DNA from: Hallella colorans
Lineage (GTDB): Bacteria; Bacteroidota; Bacteroidia; Bacteroidales; Bacteroidaceae
Direction of reading: 5' to 3'
Assembly: GCF_003096815.1 (NCBI RefSeq)
Contig: NZ_QENY01000005.1
Location: forward strand, 91,696 to 155,695
Length of the DNA stretch: 64,000 bases
Shown here one piece after another: positions 18,651-27,705 of the stretch (positions are counted from its first letter, which is position 1; every line of letters begins with the position of its first letter). A program made the translations under genes and the position numbers. The notes beneath the pieces were generated by a model, which made no database searches, was not told where the DNA came from, and was given only the letters and a program-made list of their open reading frames with translations.

Positions 18651-19001
18651 ATGTCATTGAACTCCAACAAACCACAAAAACTCTATTACTCTATCAAAGA
18701 GGTGGCCAAAATGATAGGCGTGAACGAGAGCACGCTGCGCTATTGGGAGACAGAGTTTCCTAACCTCAAGCCCAAGACCGTGAGCTCCACACGGGTTAGG
18801 CAGTATACCGAAAGAGATATTGAAGACCTCAAAGTGATATATAATCTCATCAAGGTGCGCGGTTTTAAAATAGCCGCCGCGCGCAAGTATATGCACCAAA
18901 ATCGCGCGGCGGTGGATCGTACCTCGGAGGTCTTGGACACGCTTATCGGTGTGCGCGACGAGCTGAAGGAAATAAGAAACAGACTTGACAGGTTGGTGTG
19001 A
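18651..19001 (+). CDS. MerR family transcriptional regulator
   Basis: 116 residues from MSLNSNKPQKLYYSIKEVAK at 18651; the reading frame stays open upstream but that part is basic low-complexity sequence without a domain. The winged-helix MerR DNA-binding region is clear: YYSIKEVAKMIGVNESTLRY, WETEFPNLKP and RQYTERDIEDLKVIYNLIK. The C-terminal part is a short coiled-coil dimerisation helix (LDTLIGVRDELKEIRNRLDR) with no metal- or drug-binding domain, so its effector is unknown. This short type is widespread in Bacteroidetes next to unrelated genes. It is followed by the second intergenic repeat. Confidence 0.88.
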   Translation: MSLNSNKPQKLYYSIKEVAKMIGVNESTLRYWETEFPNLKPKTVSSTRVRQYTERDIEDLKVIYNLIKVRGFKIAAARKYMHQNRAAVDRTSEVLDTLIGVRDELKEIRNRLDRLV

Positions 19002-19034
19002 GCGGTCATGAAACATCACTTGACGCGATGGCGT

Positions 19035-19335
19035 GCGGTTTGTTTTCTTGTTTGAAAATATCTGACAAAAGCCTTCAAATGCAGCCGTTATTTGCAAACG
19101 CATGTGGTGCTGCTTGCAAATACGCCCTAAATGAGACGTTTTCGCAACGTGCTGAAAATCATCTTTTTATGAAATTCTTGCTAAAATTGTGGTGTCGATC
19201 GCATGTTTATGTCTTGCCATTAGGCATTGATGGCATGACGATTAGAGCCTAATGGCATCGTGATTACTGTTTGATGGCGTCGTGTTTAAGGCTTATACGC
19301 ATGACGTTTAAGGCCTAATCGAAAAGCCAACGCAT
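19035..19335 (+). repeat. Degenerate intergenic repeat, copy 2 (rightward orientation)
   Basis: The 800 bp between the MerR gene and rel contain, on the plus strand, CTGACAAAAGCC, TTCAAA, TTTGCAAACGCATG, GCAAATACGCCC, CGTTTTCGCAA, GCTGAAAATC and then ATTAGGCATTGATGGCATGACG, ATTAGAGCCTAATGGCATCG, TTTAAGGCTTATACGCATGA and TTTAAGGCCTAATCG units. The same blocks in the same order occur inverted at 6.3-6.76 kb. The remaining 19,340-19,800 stretch shows no credible gene; a 43-codon open stretch on the minus strand (19,550-19,681) could be a relic. Confidence 0.5.
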
Positions 19336-19803
19336 AAAAACGGTCTGTTGGCAAGTGGTGGAGACCGTGGCTAATTGTATTTCATGCCGAAATCAAGTGT
19401 TTTCGATTGCTATTTCTGTTGAAAACCTTTCACTCTTTTTAGTGAAGTTTTTATGACAGAAGTGGATGCCAAGTGGCTCTTGACAACAGTTGCCCACTGG
19501 ACAAATTTTAGTTGGCAGTTATGGGCGAAGGCTGTCTGATGATGTTTTTTCACGGCATATCCCGATATTGGTGAGCCATGAGTAGATGATGTTTTTCATC
19601 TCTTGATATGCCCATTTTGGTAAAGATGGCTTTATGGTATTCTATGAAAGTTCGGCACGCTTTGATGGCATCATCGAAGCTTCAAAACAATGCCATGCCA
19701 TCATGTCCCATGCGAAGGGTGTCGGGCGCGACGTGTTTGCAGGCGGCGAGAGACGTGGCGCTTGGCGACGTGGATAAGAATAGCTGTAATAAGGATTTGG
19801 TGA

Positions 19804-22083
19804 TTACATGATTTGTTGTATCTCTTGCAGGTCTGTTATCTTTTTGAGATGGTCCATGACCACTTTCACCTCGTCTCGATCGTGCACGCGGATTGCTATT
19901 TTGCACGTGAAAATACCCTCGTCGGCCTCAAAGTTCATGCGGCGAATGTTAACGTTGAGCTTGTGGGATATTACCTCGGCGATGTCATGAAGCATGCCAT
20001 TTCGGTCTATTCCATGCACTTCTACGGTGGCGTCAAAGAAGAGTTCCTTGTGCATGTCCCACTTGGCATCGAGAAGGCGAGGTCCAAAACTCGTCTTAAG
20101 TTTGGTGGCTACAGGGCACGAGCGTTTGTGTATTTCGACGTGGTTCTTGCCGTCTATGAATCCGAGTATGTCGTCTCCGGGAATGGGGTGACAGCAATGT
20201 GGAAAGAGATACATGTTGATAGTGTCCTCGCGTATGACGCAAGCCTTTTTGCGATTGAAGTCTTTGCCAACAAGAAGAAGCTGGTTGGGTGAGGGGAGCA
20301 CGGTGTCGGGGGCGTCGTGTTTTTTGCTTTTCCCAAAAAAAGGAACGTATCTCAGCCATCTCGAAGAGCTATTGTCTTTCTTCTTGTTGTGCAGCTCCTC
20401 AACATCTTTCTCCCCGAGAATGATGGTGTGCTCGCCTAAAGCGCGCAGCAAACTTTCTTGGTTTTGTGTGTCGTGAATTTCGCAAAGGCGGTCGAGGATA
20501 AAAGTGGAGAGCTCCAAACCGTTGTTTTTAAGCCAATTGTTCAAAATGTCCTCGCCTTTCCGTTGGGTTTCCCTCTGGTTGCGACGCAAGGCGGCCTGTA
20601 TTTTGGATTTGGCCCGGCCGGTAGACACAAAGTTTATCCATCCTGGCTGTACATGTTGCGATTTTGAGGTGAGCACCTCCACTTGGTCTCCGCTGTTGAG
20701 CTTATGACTCAGTGGAACAAGTCGGTGGTTTACCTTGGCGCCAATGCAATGGCTGCCCAAATCGGTGTGTATATGGAAAGCGAAGTCAAGCACCGTGCAT
20801 CCGGTGGGCATGGTTTTAACCTCTCCTTTGGGTGTAAAGACAAATATTTCGGAAGCGAAAAGGTTGAGCTTGATGGAGTCCAAGAAATCCATTGCGTCAG
20901 GTTGTGGGTCGTCGAGGATGTCTTTGATGGTGCTCAACCAGTTGTTCAGCTCGTCGTCATCGTTCTTGTTTTTTCCTTCCTTGTATTTCCAATGAGCGGC
21001 AAATCCCTGCTCAGCGATCTCGTCCATACGCTCTGAACGTATTTGCACCTCTATCCATTGGCCACTCTTGGACATCATGGTGGCGTGTAGAGCTTGGTAT
21101 CCATTGGCCTTGGGATGGTTTACCCAGTCGCGGAATCGGTCTGGGTGGCTCTTGTAAATGCGGTTTAATATTACGTAGATATGGAAGCACTCATTGATCT
21201 CACTGTCTCTATCTTTAGGTGCAAAGATAATTCTGACGGCGAGAATGTCATAGATCTCATCGAAAGTGACATGCTTGTTTTGCATCTTGCACCATATAGA
21301 ATAAGGACTTTTGATGCGTGCTTTGATGTGGTATTGCAGTCCGATCTCGTCTAAAGCCTTTCGTACCGGTTCGGTGAAATCGTTGAAAAGTTTGGTGCGT
21401 TGTTCTTTGGTGAAAGAGAGTTTGCCCACAATGTCCGCGTACTCTTGTGGGTGTTCGTAGCGGAAACTCAGGTCTTCGAGTTCGGTCTTGATTTTGTTTA
21501 GGCCGAGGCGGTTGGCCAAAGGGGCGTAGATGTAAAGAGTTTCGCCGGCTATTTTATACTGTTTGTTGGGTGCTTGCGAGGCCAATGTGCGCATGTTGTG
21601 CAGGCGGTCGCAAATCTTGATGAGGATGACACGAATGTCGTCGCTCATGGTGAGGAGCAGTTTTTTGAAGTTCTCGGCTTGCGCGGATGCGTGGTCTCCG
21701 AAGATGCCTCCACTGATTTTAGTAAGCCCGTCGACTATCTGGGCGATCTTTTCGCCAAAGATATTTTGGATGTCCTCGACCGTATAGTCGGTGTCTTCGA
21801 CCACATCGTGTAGCAATGCCGAGCAGATACTGGTGGAACCTAAGCCCATTTCTTCGCATGCAATCTGTGCGACGGCTATGGGATGAAGAATATATGGTTC
21901 TCCCGACAATCGTCTCACACCTTTGTGTGCCTGCTTGGCGAAGTTGAAAGCTTTGGTGATAATGTCAACCTTTTTGCGGTGAGGAGAGTCTAAATAAGTC
22001 TGTACCAAATGGTCGAAGGCTTGCTTGATCATTTCGTTATCAGCCGCTTCTCGCTCCATGTTCCTCTGCTCTTGCTCGTCCAT
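19804..22083 (-). CDS. rel: RelA/SpoT family bifunctional (p)ppGpp synthetase/hydrolase
   Basis: 759 residues. It makes and degrades the alarmone (p)ppGpp during starvation. The N-terminal HD hydrolase domain is intact (GEPYILHPIAVAQI, SALLHDVVEDTDYTVEDIQN), followed by the synthetase domain (IKSPYSIWCKM, VRIIFAPKDRDSEINECFHI, RFRDWVNHPKANGYQALHAT), a TGS domain (EIFVFTPKGEVKTMPTGCTV), a zinc-finger/linker region with PHCCHPIPGDDILGFI and a C-terminal ACT domain. Since both catalytic halves are complete, the protein is a long Rel rather than a synthetase-only RelA. It is the last gene of the leftward parA-parB-DUF5683-transglycosylase-rel run. Confidence 0.95.
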   Translation of the reverse strand: MDEQEQRNMEREAADNEMIKQAFDHLVQTYLDSPHRKKVDIITKAFNFAKQAHKGVRRLSGEPYILHPIAVAQIACEEMGLGSTSICSALLHDVVEDTDYTVEDIQNIFGEKIAQIVDGLTKISGGIFGDHASAQAENFKKLLLTMSDDIRVILIKICDRLHNMRTLASQAPNKQYKIAGETLYIYAPLANRLGLNKIKTELEDLSFRYEHPQEYADIVGKLSFTKEQRTKLFNDFTEPVRKALDEIGLQYHIKARIKSPYSIWCKMQNKHVTFDEIYDILAVRIIFAPKDRDSEINECFHIYVILNRIYKSHPDRFRDWVNHPKANGYQALHATMMSKSGQWIEVQIRSERMDEIAEQGFAAHWKYKEGKNKNDDDELNNWLSTIKDILDDPQPDAMDFLDSIKLNLFASEIFVFTPKGEVKTMPTGCTVLDFAFHIHTDLGSHCIGAKVNHRLVPLSHKLNSGDQVEVLTSKSQHVQPGWINFVSTGRAKSKIQAALRRNQRETQRKGEDILNNWLKNNGLELSTFILDRLCEIHDTQNQESLLRALGEHTIILGEKDVEELHNKKKDNSSSRWLRYVPFFGKSKKHDAPDTVLPSPNQLLLVGKDFNRKKACVIREDTINMYLFPHCCHPIPGDDILGFIDGKNHVEIHKRSCPVATKLKTSFGPRLLDAKWDMHKELFFDATVEVHGIDRNGMLHDIAEVISHKLNVNIRRMNFEADEGIFTCKIAIRVHDRDEVKVVMDHLKKITDLQEIQQIM

Positions 22084-22117
22084 GTTGATAGAAATTATAG
22101 GTGATGATGCTCGGTTT

Positions 22118-23527
22118 TTATTTCACTTTGATTTTTTTGCCAGCTCTGATGTTGTTGCCCTTGATACCATTAAGTTTACGTAGTTTTTTCACGGTGGTGT
22201 TGTTGCGCGCGGCAATCTCACTCAGGGTGTCGCCTTTTCTTACGGTGACATTTTTGGAGCGTGCGCGTGACGAGCGCCTATGACGCTTGTTGTTGCGCGC
22301 ATTGCGTCGGTTGTTTCGACTGCCACTTTTGTGTACGACCGAACGGCTGCCCTTGTTGACATTTGTGTCGCTGTCCGAGGTGTCGCTCGTGAGGAGCATC
22401 ACTTGGTTTTTATCAACCACATATCTGTCGGCATTGTCAATCTTTACCTCTTTGCGTTTGCTGAGATATTGCTCTTTTTCGTAAGCGTAGATAGAGTCTT
22501 CTTTATCTATAAAAGTATTGAGAATGTTTTCGGGCATGCGCAATGAAGATGGCTTCGACAAACCATTGACAATGTTTTGTCGGTATTGTGGGTTGAGGGT
22601 TTGCAGCAGCTCCACGTTGATGCCCGTGACATGGGCTATCTGTTCGAAATGCACATTGCGGTTGAGCATCAGCGTGTCTGTCTTGGCTGGCAGCTCAGTG
22701 GATAGTGGGCAGATATTGTGCTCGCAATAATAGTTCATGATATAGTTTGCCGCGATGAAGGCTGGGACGTATCCACGTGTCTCGCGCGGTAGTCGTGGAA
22801 AGATTTTCCAATAGTCTTTTTCGCCTTTCTCGCGTCTTATAGCCTTGTTTATTTTTTCTGGACCACAATTGTATGCGGCTATCACGAGATTCCAGTCGTT
22901 GTATATTTTGTACAAGTCGCTCAGGTAGTGGGCCGCCGCATAGGAGGATTTGACGATGTCTTTGCGCTCGTCCACTAATGAGTTTACCTCGAGACCATAT
23001 CGTTTACCCGTGGTTATCATGAACTGCCAAAGGCCTGTTGCCCCAACTTTCGACACTGCTTGGGGGTTGAGCGCGGACTCTATCACCGGCAGATACTTCA
23101 GCTCAAGCGGTAGTCTGTAGCTCTCGAGGGCTTCCTCGAATATAGGAATGTAGAAATTTTGAGCGCCCAACATGTAAGCTACAGAATGTCTCAACTCGTT
23201 GCTATATCGGTCTATGAATTTCTGTACAATGCTGTTGTAAGGCATTTCGATGATAGTGGGGAGCTTGGCCAAACGCTCTTTGTAGACCTCTTTTTCATAG
23301 GTAACGTTTTGGTCGGGCATGTTGCAGTCTACGTTTGGCTTAAGATACATCTTAGAATTATAAAGCCCCATAAGGCTGTCAAGCTCTTGGGTCATGGACT
23401 CGGGCAAGTCTATCTCTTCTTCAACGCCGTTTTCTTGTGTTACGGTTACGGTTTTGCGGATTTGGGCGTGCATGCTGCACACACCGCAAAAAAACATAGT
23501 CGCAATGATGATTTTTTTAAAATTCAT
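22118..23527 (-). CDS. Membrane-bound lytic transglycosylase with LysM domain (MltD-like)
   Basis: 469 residues with an N-terminal signal peptide (residues 1-21, MFFCGVCSMHAQ). The SLT catalytic domain spans about 115-250: YLPVIESALNPQAVSKVGAT with the catalytic glutamate, GLWQFMITTGKRYGLEVN and VIAAYNCGPEKINKAI. It cleaves the glycan strand of peptidoglycan in the periplasm. A basic spacer (SGSRNNRRNARNNKRHRRSS) leads to one C-terminal LysM domain (VRKGDTLSEIAARNNTTVKK). This order of genes downstream of parB is usual in Bacteroidales and links it to cell-cycle or wall functions, though only by position. Confidence 0.92.
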   Translation of the reverse strand: MNFKKIIIATMFFCGVCSMHAQIRKTVTVTQENGVEEEIDLPESMTQELDSLMGLYNSKMYLKPNVDCNMPDQNVTYEKEVYKERLAKLPTIIEMPYNSIVQKFIDRYSNELRHSVAYMLGAQNFYIPIFEEALESYRLPLELKYLPVIESALNPQAVSKVGATGLWQFMITTGKRYGLEVNSLVDERKDIVKSSYAAAHYLSDLYKIYNDWNLVIAAYNCGPEKINKAIRREKGEKDYWKIFPRLPRETRGYVPAFIAANYIMNYYCEHNICPLSTELPAKTDTLMLNRNVHFEQIAHVTGINVELLQTLNPQYRQNIVNGLSKPSSLRMPENILNTFIDKEDSIYAYEKEQYLSKRKEVKIDNADRYVVDKNQVMLLTSDTSDSDTNVNKGSRSVVHKSGSRNNRRNARNNKRHRRSSRARSKNVTVRKGDTLSEIAARNNTTVKKLRKLNGIKGNNIRAGKKIKVK

Positions 23528-23610
23528 AGTCTTTTTCGTGTCAAAGCAGGGTGCAGCATGGTGTCAATACTACATGATGTCACCTTGTGCTACCTGTCTT
23601 TTGGAATTTG

Positions 23611-24363
23611 TTAAAATATCAAGCAGCATTGCAAACCCATTGCCAAGCCACTGGCGGGATTGCGATCAGTGCTGCCGTGAATGATCGTTGGCGCCACGCG
23701 CATGCTCAAATCGGGCGAAATGTCAAACTCTGAAAGTGACGCATCGACGTAAGCATCTACCACAGAGAGGGCGTAAACACCTATCAATACAAAGAAACTA
23801 AGGTCTCGCCATCTTCTATATCGGTCTTTGCGCTTGCGGAATATGTCTTGCCAGCGCTTCATATTCTCGGGTGTTACTTGGTTGCCTAAGTGCAAAAACT
23901 GGTTGTAGCTGTGTGTATTGGGGTCGTCATCCATAATGTCAAGATAGGCCTGGCTATAATCGCGATACATCATGTTGTTCCATCTCATGGCATAAGCGCA
24001 ACCTACAAATCCACCATATATAATAGGTAATTTCCACAATTTGCGATTGTATATTTGCCCTGCGCCTGGCAATACCAACGCCAACCACAATGCACGCTTT
24101 GGACTTGGGGTCCAAGTTTCCCAGTTGCGTTTATGACTTGCTGGCATGCTGTCGGTCGAATTTATAGGGAATATTTCTTTGTCGCCGTTTGGCAGAATAT
24201 CCAAAGCGTCGATAGAGTCGACCGAAACCATTGGCTTTTGCGCTTTCTTTTCTATAGGAATTCTCACAGAGTCGACCTCGCTTTGCGCTGTCGCGCAGAG
24301 TGCTCCCAATGCCCACCCAACAATGATGCATAGCTTGAACAATATCGTTGTGCGCTCGCTCAC
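23611..24363 (-). CDS. DUF5683 domain-containing protein
   Basis: 250 residues starting with GTG directly next to the parB stop (positions 24,361-24,363 and 24,364), so translation is probably coupled. An N-terminal hydrophobic segment (about 8-26) acts as signal peptide, followed by a short acidic linker and the DUF5683 core with RALWLALVLPGAGQIYNRKL, PIIYGGFVGCAYAM and FFVLIGVYALSVVDAYVD, which are membrane-embedded. The function of the family is unknown; in Bacteroidetes it is nearly always found between parB and a LysM transglycosylase, as here. Confidence 0.85.
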   Translation of the reverse strand: MSERTTILFKLCIIVGWALGALCATAQSEVDSVRIPIEKKAQKPMVSVDSIDALDILPNGDKEIFPINSTDSMPASHKRNWETWTPSPKRALWLALVLPGAGQIYNRKLWKLPIIYGGFVGCAYAMRWNNMMYRDYSQAYLDIMDDDPNTHSYNQFLHLGNQVTPENMKRWQDIFRKRKDRYRRWRDLSFFVLIGVYALSVVDAYVDASLSEFDISPDLSMRVAPTIIHGSTDRNPASGLAMGLQCCLIF

Positions 24364-25260
24364 TTAGTTTTGATGCTTTAGTTTGTCGAAAATATGGATA
24401 ATACGCTCAAGATCCTCTTCGTTGTTAAATGGTATGCTGATTTTACCTTTGCCCCTGTCCGAGTAAGAAAGTGACACTTTCGTGTCGAAAAAGTCTGACA
24501 GTCGCTTCTTGAGCGTTTTAAATTCTTCGGGCAATTGTGCCTTGGCCATGATTTTCTTTTTGCCACTCTCGATGTCATCGCCGTTCTTAAGATGCTGTGC
24601 CATCTCCTCCACTTTGCGTACAGACCAACCGTTTTTCAGTATTTCTTTGAAGAGTTTGAGTTGCAGTGATGGGCTGTCAACGGCCAAAAGCGCACGCGCG
24701 TGCCCCATATCTATCTCTTTTTTCTGTAGTGACATTTGCACTTGCGCGGGCAATTTCAGAAGCCGCAGGTAGTTGGTTATAGCCGTTCGGCTCTTTCCAA
24801 CGCGCTCTGATACTTTTTCTTGCGTCATGCCCGATTGCTCCAGCAAGTGCTCGTAGGCCAACGCTATTTCTATGGAGTTGAGGTCTTCGCGTTGTATATT
24901 CTCCACCAACGCCATTTCCATGACGTTCTCGTCTTTGATGGTGCGTATGTAAGCAGGAATGGCTTTCAGTCCCGCGATTTGCGAAGCGCGCCATCGGCGT
25001 TCTCCCGCGATAATCTGAAATCGGTTGTCAGAAACCTGTCTCAGCGTGATAGGCTGTATGATACCTATTTCCTTGATGCTGTGTGCCAACTCTTCCAGAG
25101 CCTCCTCGTTGAACGAATTACGTGGCTGGTCAGCATTGGGCTCAATCTGGTCAATTGGTATTTCGTTGATTGTGGAGGAGCCTTGCGTACGCACAGCTTC
25201 TGTCGAAATGAGCGCGTCAAGCCCGCGCCCTAATGCGTTGAATTTTTTTCTAACTGCCAT
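24364..25260 (-). CDS. parB: Chromosome-partitioning protein ParB
   Basis: 298 residues. It binds parS sites, spreads along DNA and works with ParA in origin segregation. The CTP-binding ParB/Srx domain includes EIPIDQIEPNADQPR, IQPITLRQVSDNRFQIIAGE and the key GERRWRAS motif; the helix-turn-helix with MTQEKVSERVGKSRTAITNY follows, and a C-terminal dimerisation part contains DTKVSLSYSDRGKGKISIPF. Length and order are normal. parA lies 50 bp upstream. No parS-like 16-mer was recognised by eye in the window. Confidence 0.95.
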   Translation of the reverse strand: MAVRKKFNALGRGLDALISTEAVRTQGSSTINEIPIDQIEPNADQPRNSFNEEALEELAHSIKEIGIIQPITLRQVSDNRFQIIAGERRWRASQIAGLKAIPAYIRTIKDENVMEMALVENIQREDLNSIEIALAYEHLLEQSGMTQEKVSERVGKSRTAITNYLRLLKLPAQVQMSLQKKEIDMGHARALLAVDSPSLQLKLFKEILKNGWSVRKVEEMAQHLKNGDDIESGKKKIMAKAQLPEEFKTLKKRLSDFFDTKVSLSYSDRGKGKISIPFNNEEDLERIIHIFDKLKHQN

Positions 25261-25310
25261 TTTTACATCCTCAAATATTGTGTCATGCCTGCCAAACCTT
25301 TTATCCAGAG

Positions 25311-26081
25311 CTATTTTTTGTCGTTTTTGGTGATAATCTCCTTGGCCAAAGCTAAATGATTCTTGGCTCCTGTTGAATCGGCGTCATATAGAATGACGGG
25401 AAGACCGTGGCTGGGGCTCTCCGAAAGTTTGACATTACGCTGGATGACCGTCTTGAAAACCAACTCTTGGAAATGCCGCTTCACCTCATCATAAATTTGG
25501 TTGGCCAATCGTAACCGAGAGTCGTACATGGTCAATAAAAATCCTTCAATTTCCAATTTGGGGTTTAGTTTGCTTTTGATTATCTTGATTGTGTTGAGCA
25601 ATTTGCTAATACCTTCAAGCGCAAAATACTCGCATTGCACGGGGATAATCACCGAGTCGGCCGCTGTTAGCGAGTTAACGGTGATGAGTCCCAATGATGG
25701 TGAGCAGTCAATCAGAATATAATCGTATTCCTCTTTCAGTGGTTCGAGGATTGATTTAATAACTTTCTCCCTGTTCTCCAAGTTCAGCATTTCTATCTCC
25801 GCGCCCACCAAGTCGATGTGGCTGGGTATGATATCTAATCCGTCTATATCAGTGGTGTATATGGCGTCGCGCACATCGGCGTGGTCAATGATACATTCAT
25901 AGATGGAACATTCCACCTCGCTGATGTCCACACCCAACCCACTCGAGGCGTTAGCCTGTGGATCTGCGTCAACAACAAGAACCGATTTTTCCAATGTGGC
26001 CAATGACGCGGCTAAGTTGATAGTGGTGGTAGTTTTGCCAACGCCACCTTTTTGATTGGCCAAAGCAATAATTTTTGCCAT
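25311..26081 (-). CDS. parA: Chromosome-partitioning ATPase ParA/Soj
   Basis: 256 residues from MAKIIALANQKGGVGKTTTT at 26081; a start three codons earlier (26,090) is also plausible, while the in-frame start at 26,129 adds an atypical basic tail. The deviant Walker A KGGVGKTTT, the VLVVDADPQANASSG motif and DYILIDCSPSLGLITVN identify a MinD/ParA ATPase. It forms DNA-bound dimers and moves ParB-parS complexes. It is the first gene of the par operon. The conjugative element has inserted only about 100-140 bp upstream of this start, close to its promoter. Confidence 0.95.
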   Translation of the reverse strand: MAKIIALANQKGGVGKTTTTINLAASLATLEKSVLVVDADPQANASSGLGVDISEVECSIYECIIDHADVRDAIYTTDIDGLDIIPSHIDLVGAEIEMLNLENREKVIKSILEPLKEEYDYILIDCSPSLGLITVNSLTAADSVIIPVQCEYFALEGISKLLNTIKIIKSKLNPKLEIEGFLLTMYDSRLRLANQIYDEVKRHFQELVFKTVIQRNVKLSESPSHGLPVILYDADSTGAKNHLALAKEIITKNDKK

Positions 26082-26172
26082 TTTAATCATCTTGTTACGT
26101 TTATTCCTAACGATGTGAGTACCCTCCAATCGGCCTCTTTCAAATACGTAAGAATGGTGTATGTATTGTGTG

Positions 26173-26180
26173 CAAAGATA
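26173..26180 (-). promoter_or_regulatory. -7 box of the parA operon (proximal copy)
   Basis: TATCTTTG on the minus strand, 90 bp before the parA ATG. The 29 bp around it (26,168-26,197) are repeated imperfectly at 26,369-26,398, where TACTTTTG (26,374-26,381) would be a second -7 box. Neither has a good TTTG at -33. Confidence 0.45.
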
Positions 26181-26220
26181 GTTATTTTATGCGAGAAAGA
26201 AGATAATTAAAGGTTTTTTC

Positions 26221-26230
26221 GTACATTTGC
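26221..26230 (+). other. Candidate attachment core of the conjugative element (left end)
   Basis: GTACATTTGC fits the GTAnnTTTGC core used by IntDOT-type integrases (recalled from published CTnDOT work). It lies between the chromosomal parA promoter and element DNA. To its right, within 140 bp, are GTTACGAAAAG (26,239-26,249), GGTTACGATTT (26,300-26,310) and GCGTAACC (26,346-26,353), which could be integrase arm sites. An exact boundary needs the empty site; the imperfect repeat at 26,369 is an alternative end. Confidence 0.45.
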
Positions 26231-26529
26231 ATGTAGAAGTTACGAAAAGAGTGTAATTTATTGAAAATGAGCGTAGGTTAATTGCTCTTGATAGTAATAG
26301 GTTACGATTTAGTTAGTTATCTACTGCATTATCCTTCTGCGCGTCGCGTAACCTTCAAAGAACTCTTTGTATGCAAAAGTAGCTATTTTATCCGAGATTT
26401 TGATATAAACTCCCGGATTTTTTATCACCTCATTCATTAGTTTTTCCGTAAAAGCGGTATTGTTCGTCGGAACACCATTGCCCAAAACGAGTTTAGAACA
26501 AACGTGTGCCGACTACCGCATAGCCAGAG

Positions 26530-26588
26530 AAAAGGGCATTGCCTCACGCCTAAACGATGTTTAGACTGATGAAGCAATGCCCCTTTCT
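26530..26588. terminator. Long hairpin near the left end of the element
   Basis: AAAGGGCATTGC (26,531-26,542) pairs with GCAATGCCCCTTT (26,574-26,586) with one bulged base; an inner CTAAAC/GTTTAG stem (26,550-26,562) extends it. On the plus strand it is followed by CTTTT. It may insulate the element from the par operon. The 26,400-26,529 stretch shows nothing else. Confidence 0.55.
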
Positions 26589-26924
26589 TTTGCGTCTATG
26601 CCAAGAGGTGCTTTTACGGGCTACCAGATGATTTTTCTTTTTTAGCTGTTTTTTGTGCCGGAAGCGGAAAGTGAATGCAGAGAGTGTCAGCCTGCCCCAT
26701 AAATGAAACAAGCGGCCACACACAGCGGGCAATCCGGGAAGAATGATTGTTGCCACCCGGCTGGACAAGTCCCGTCGGATCGGAAAACAATCATACTCCC
26801 TTTGTTGTGGTTTGCCCTTTTCACGCTTCCGGTGATGTCTTTTTCCTTTTGGTGATTCCTTTTTTACGGATTTTCCCCTGAAGTTTTTTCTACCCAATCT
26901 GCCTCTGGTTTCGTTTACCTCCAT
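26550..26924 (-). CDS. Doubtful basic ORF at the element end
   Basis: An open frame of about 124 residues from MEVNETRGRLGRKN (26,924); it can also start at 26,948. The product is very rich in Arg, Lys and His (for example KGKRHHRKREKGKPQQRE) and contains one mildly hydrophobic central stretch. I recognise no domain, and the stop lies inside the hairpin at 26,530-26,588, which argues against it. It could equally be the shadow of a regulatory region. Listed because the 1.1 kb gap has no other candidate. Confidence 0.22.
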   Translation of the reverse strand: MEVNETRGRLGRKNFRGKSVKKESPKGKRHHRKREKGKPQQREYDCFPIRRDLSSRVATIILPGLPAVCGRLFHLWGRLTLSAFTFRFRHKKQLKKKNHLVARKSTSWHRRKRKGHCFISLNIV

Positions 26925-27243
26925 TTTGCGCCTTTCAGTGAGCCGCATCAGTCAGTCATTTTCGTTCAGGGCGCAAAGGTAATTCCGGGATTGGACGGGA
27001 AAGCAAGGTCAAGCCTCCTGTTTTCTGCGGAAATCTCCAGCCCTTCGGGTAGTATTTCCCCGAAAAACCTTGCATTCCCTAATCCCTACCTTTTCAAGCA
27101 CCCGAAACGAAAACGACCGATGCGACAGAAAGACGCATAAAAAAAATGTCGGATAAACGAGAGGCAGATAAGATAGTTTGAAACTCAACTCCCTCAGCTC
27201 TTGAATCCGCATAAAAAACAAAAAAATCAAAAACAGCGAAGAT

Positions 27244-27459
27244 ATGACGGCAACGGCAAATTTCAGACAAGTGGCGCAATACATCGGGTTGGCGATATGC
27301 GGCTTGATGATGCGCACCGCCTTCGGGGTGTTCGGCATCCTTTGGGACATCATCAGAGAGATTATAAACGGAGTGTTCCGAGTGGCGATAGGTGTAATCG
27401 TGGCTATCCTTTCCACCATTGCCTACTTCGGCTTCATCCTTTGGTTATTCACCCTTTAA
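27244..27459 (+). CDS. Small membrane protein of the accessory block
   Basis: 71 residues, mostly hydrophobic, with two predicted membrane helices (about 13-33 and 44-67, IAILST-type sequence ending FGFILWLF). It starts a rightward run of short genes leading to pcfK and pcfJ, and is separated by 11 bp from the next gene. Such small proteins are typical of the segment beyond traQ in CTnDOT-like elements. Function unknown. Confidence 0.6.
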   Translation: MTATANFRQVAQYIGLAICGLMMRTAFGVFGILWDIIREIINGVFRVAIGVIVAILSTIAYFGFILWLFTL

Positions 27460-27470
27460 CCCTTACCGAC

Positions 27471-27692
27471 ATGGCAAAGAGAAACAGCAAGACGGTAGCG
27501 CAGCAGTGCAGATATTACGAGGTGGACAACATCTTCGTGTATATGGTGGAAACGTACATCAACGGTAATTTTGAAACTTTCCGAAGATTGTACCACGAAC
27601 TGAACAAGGACACACGGAGGGACTTCATGGACTTCCTTCTCAGCGAGGTAGAGCCGACCTATTGGAGAGAGAGACTTAAACAGACAATCTAA
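27471..27692 (+). CDS. Small conserved protein of the accessory block
   Basis: 73 residues from ATG 27,471 (MAKRNSKTVAQQCRYYEVDN); the frame is open further upstream but overlaps the preceding gene. Predicted mostly helical and soluble, with an aromatic, charged sequence (FRRLYHELNKDTRRDFMDFL). No domain recognised. It lies 13 bp before pcfK and is probably co-transcribed. Confidence 0.6.
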   Translation: MAKRNSKTVAQQCRYYEVDNIFVYMVETYINGNFETFRRLYHELNKDTRRDFMDFLLSEVEPTYWRERLKQTI

Positions 27693-27705
27693 AAACGACA
27701 GCGAT

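Noticed and set aside
19550..19804. Possible decayed gene downstream of rel on the minus strand (43 open codons with FDDAIKACRTFIEYHKAIFT after an in-frame stop)
   Set aside because: The composition looks protein-like, but there is no recognisable family, no start, and the upstream part coincides with the rel end in another frame.
27009..27419. 136-codon minus-strand frame at the left end of the element
   Set aside because: It covers the small membrane-protein gene at 27,244-27,459 in antisense and shows no domain; the rightward gene fits the following operon better.
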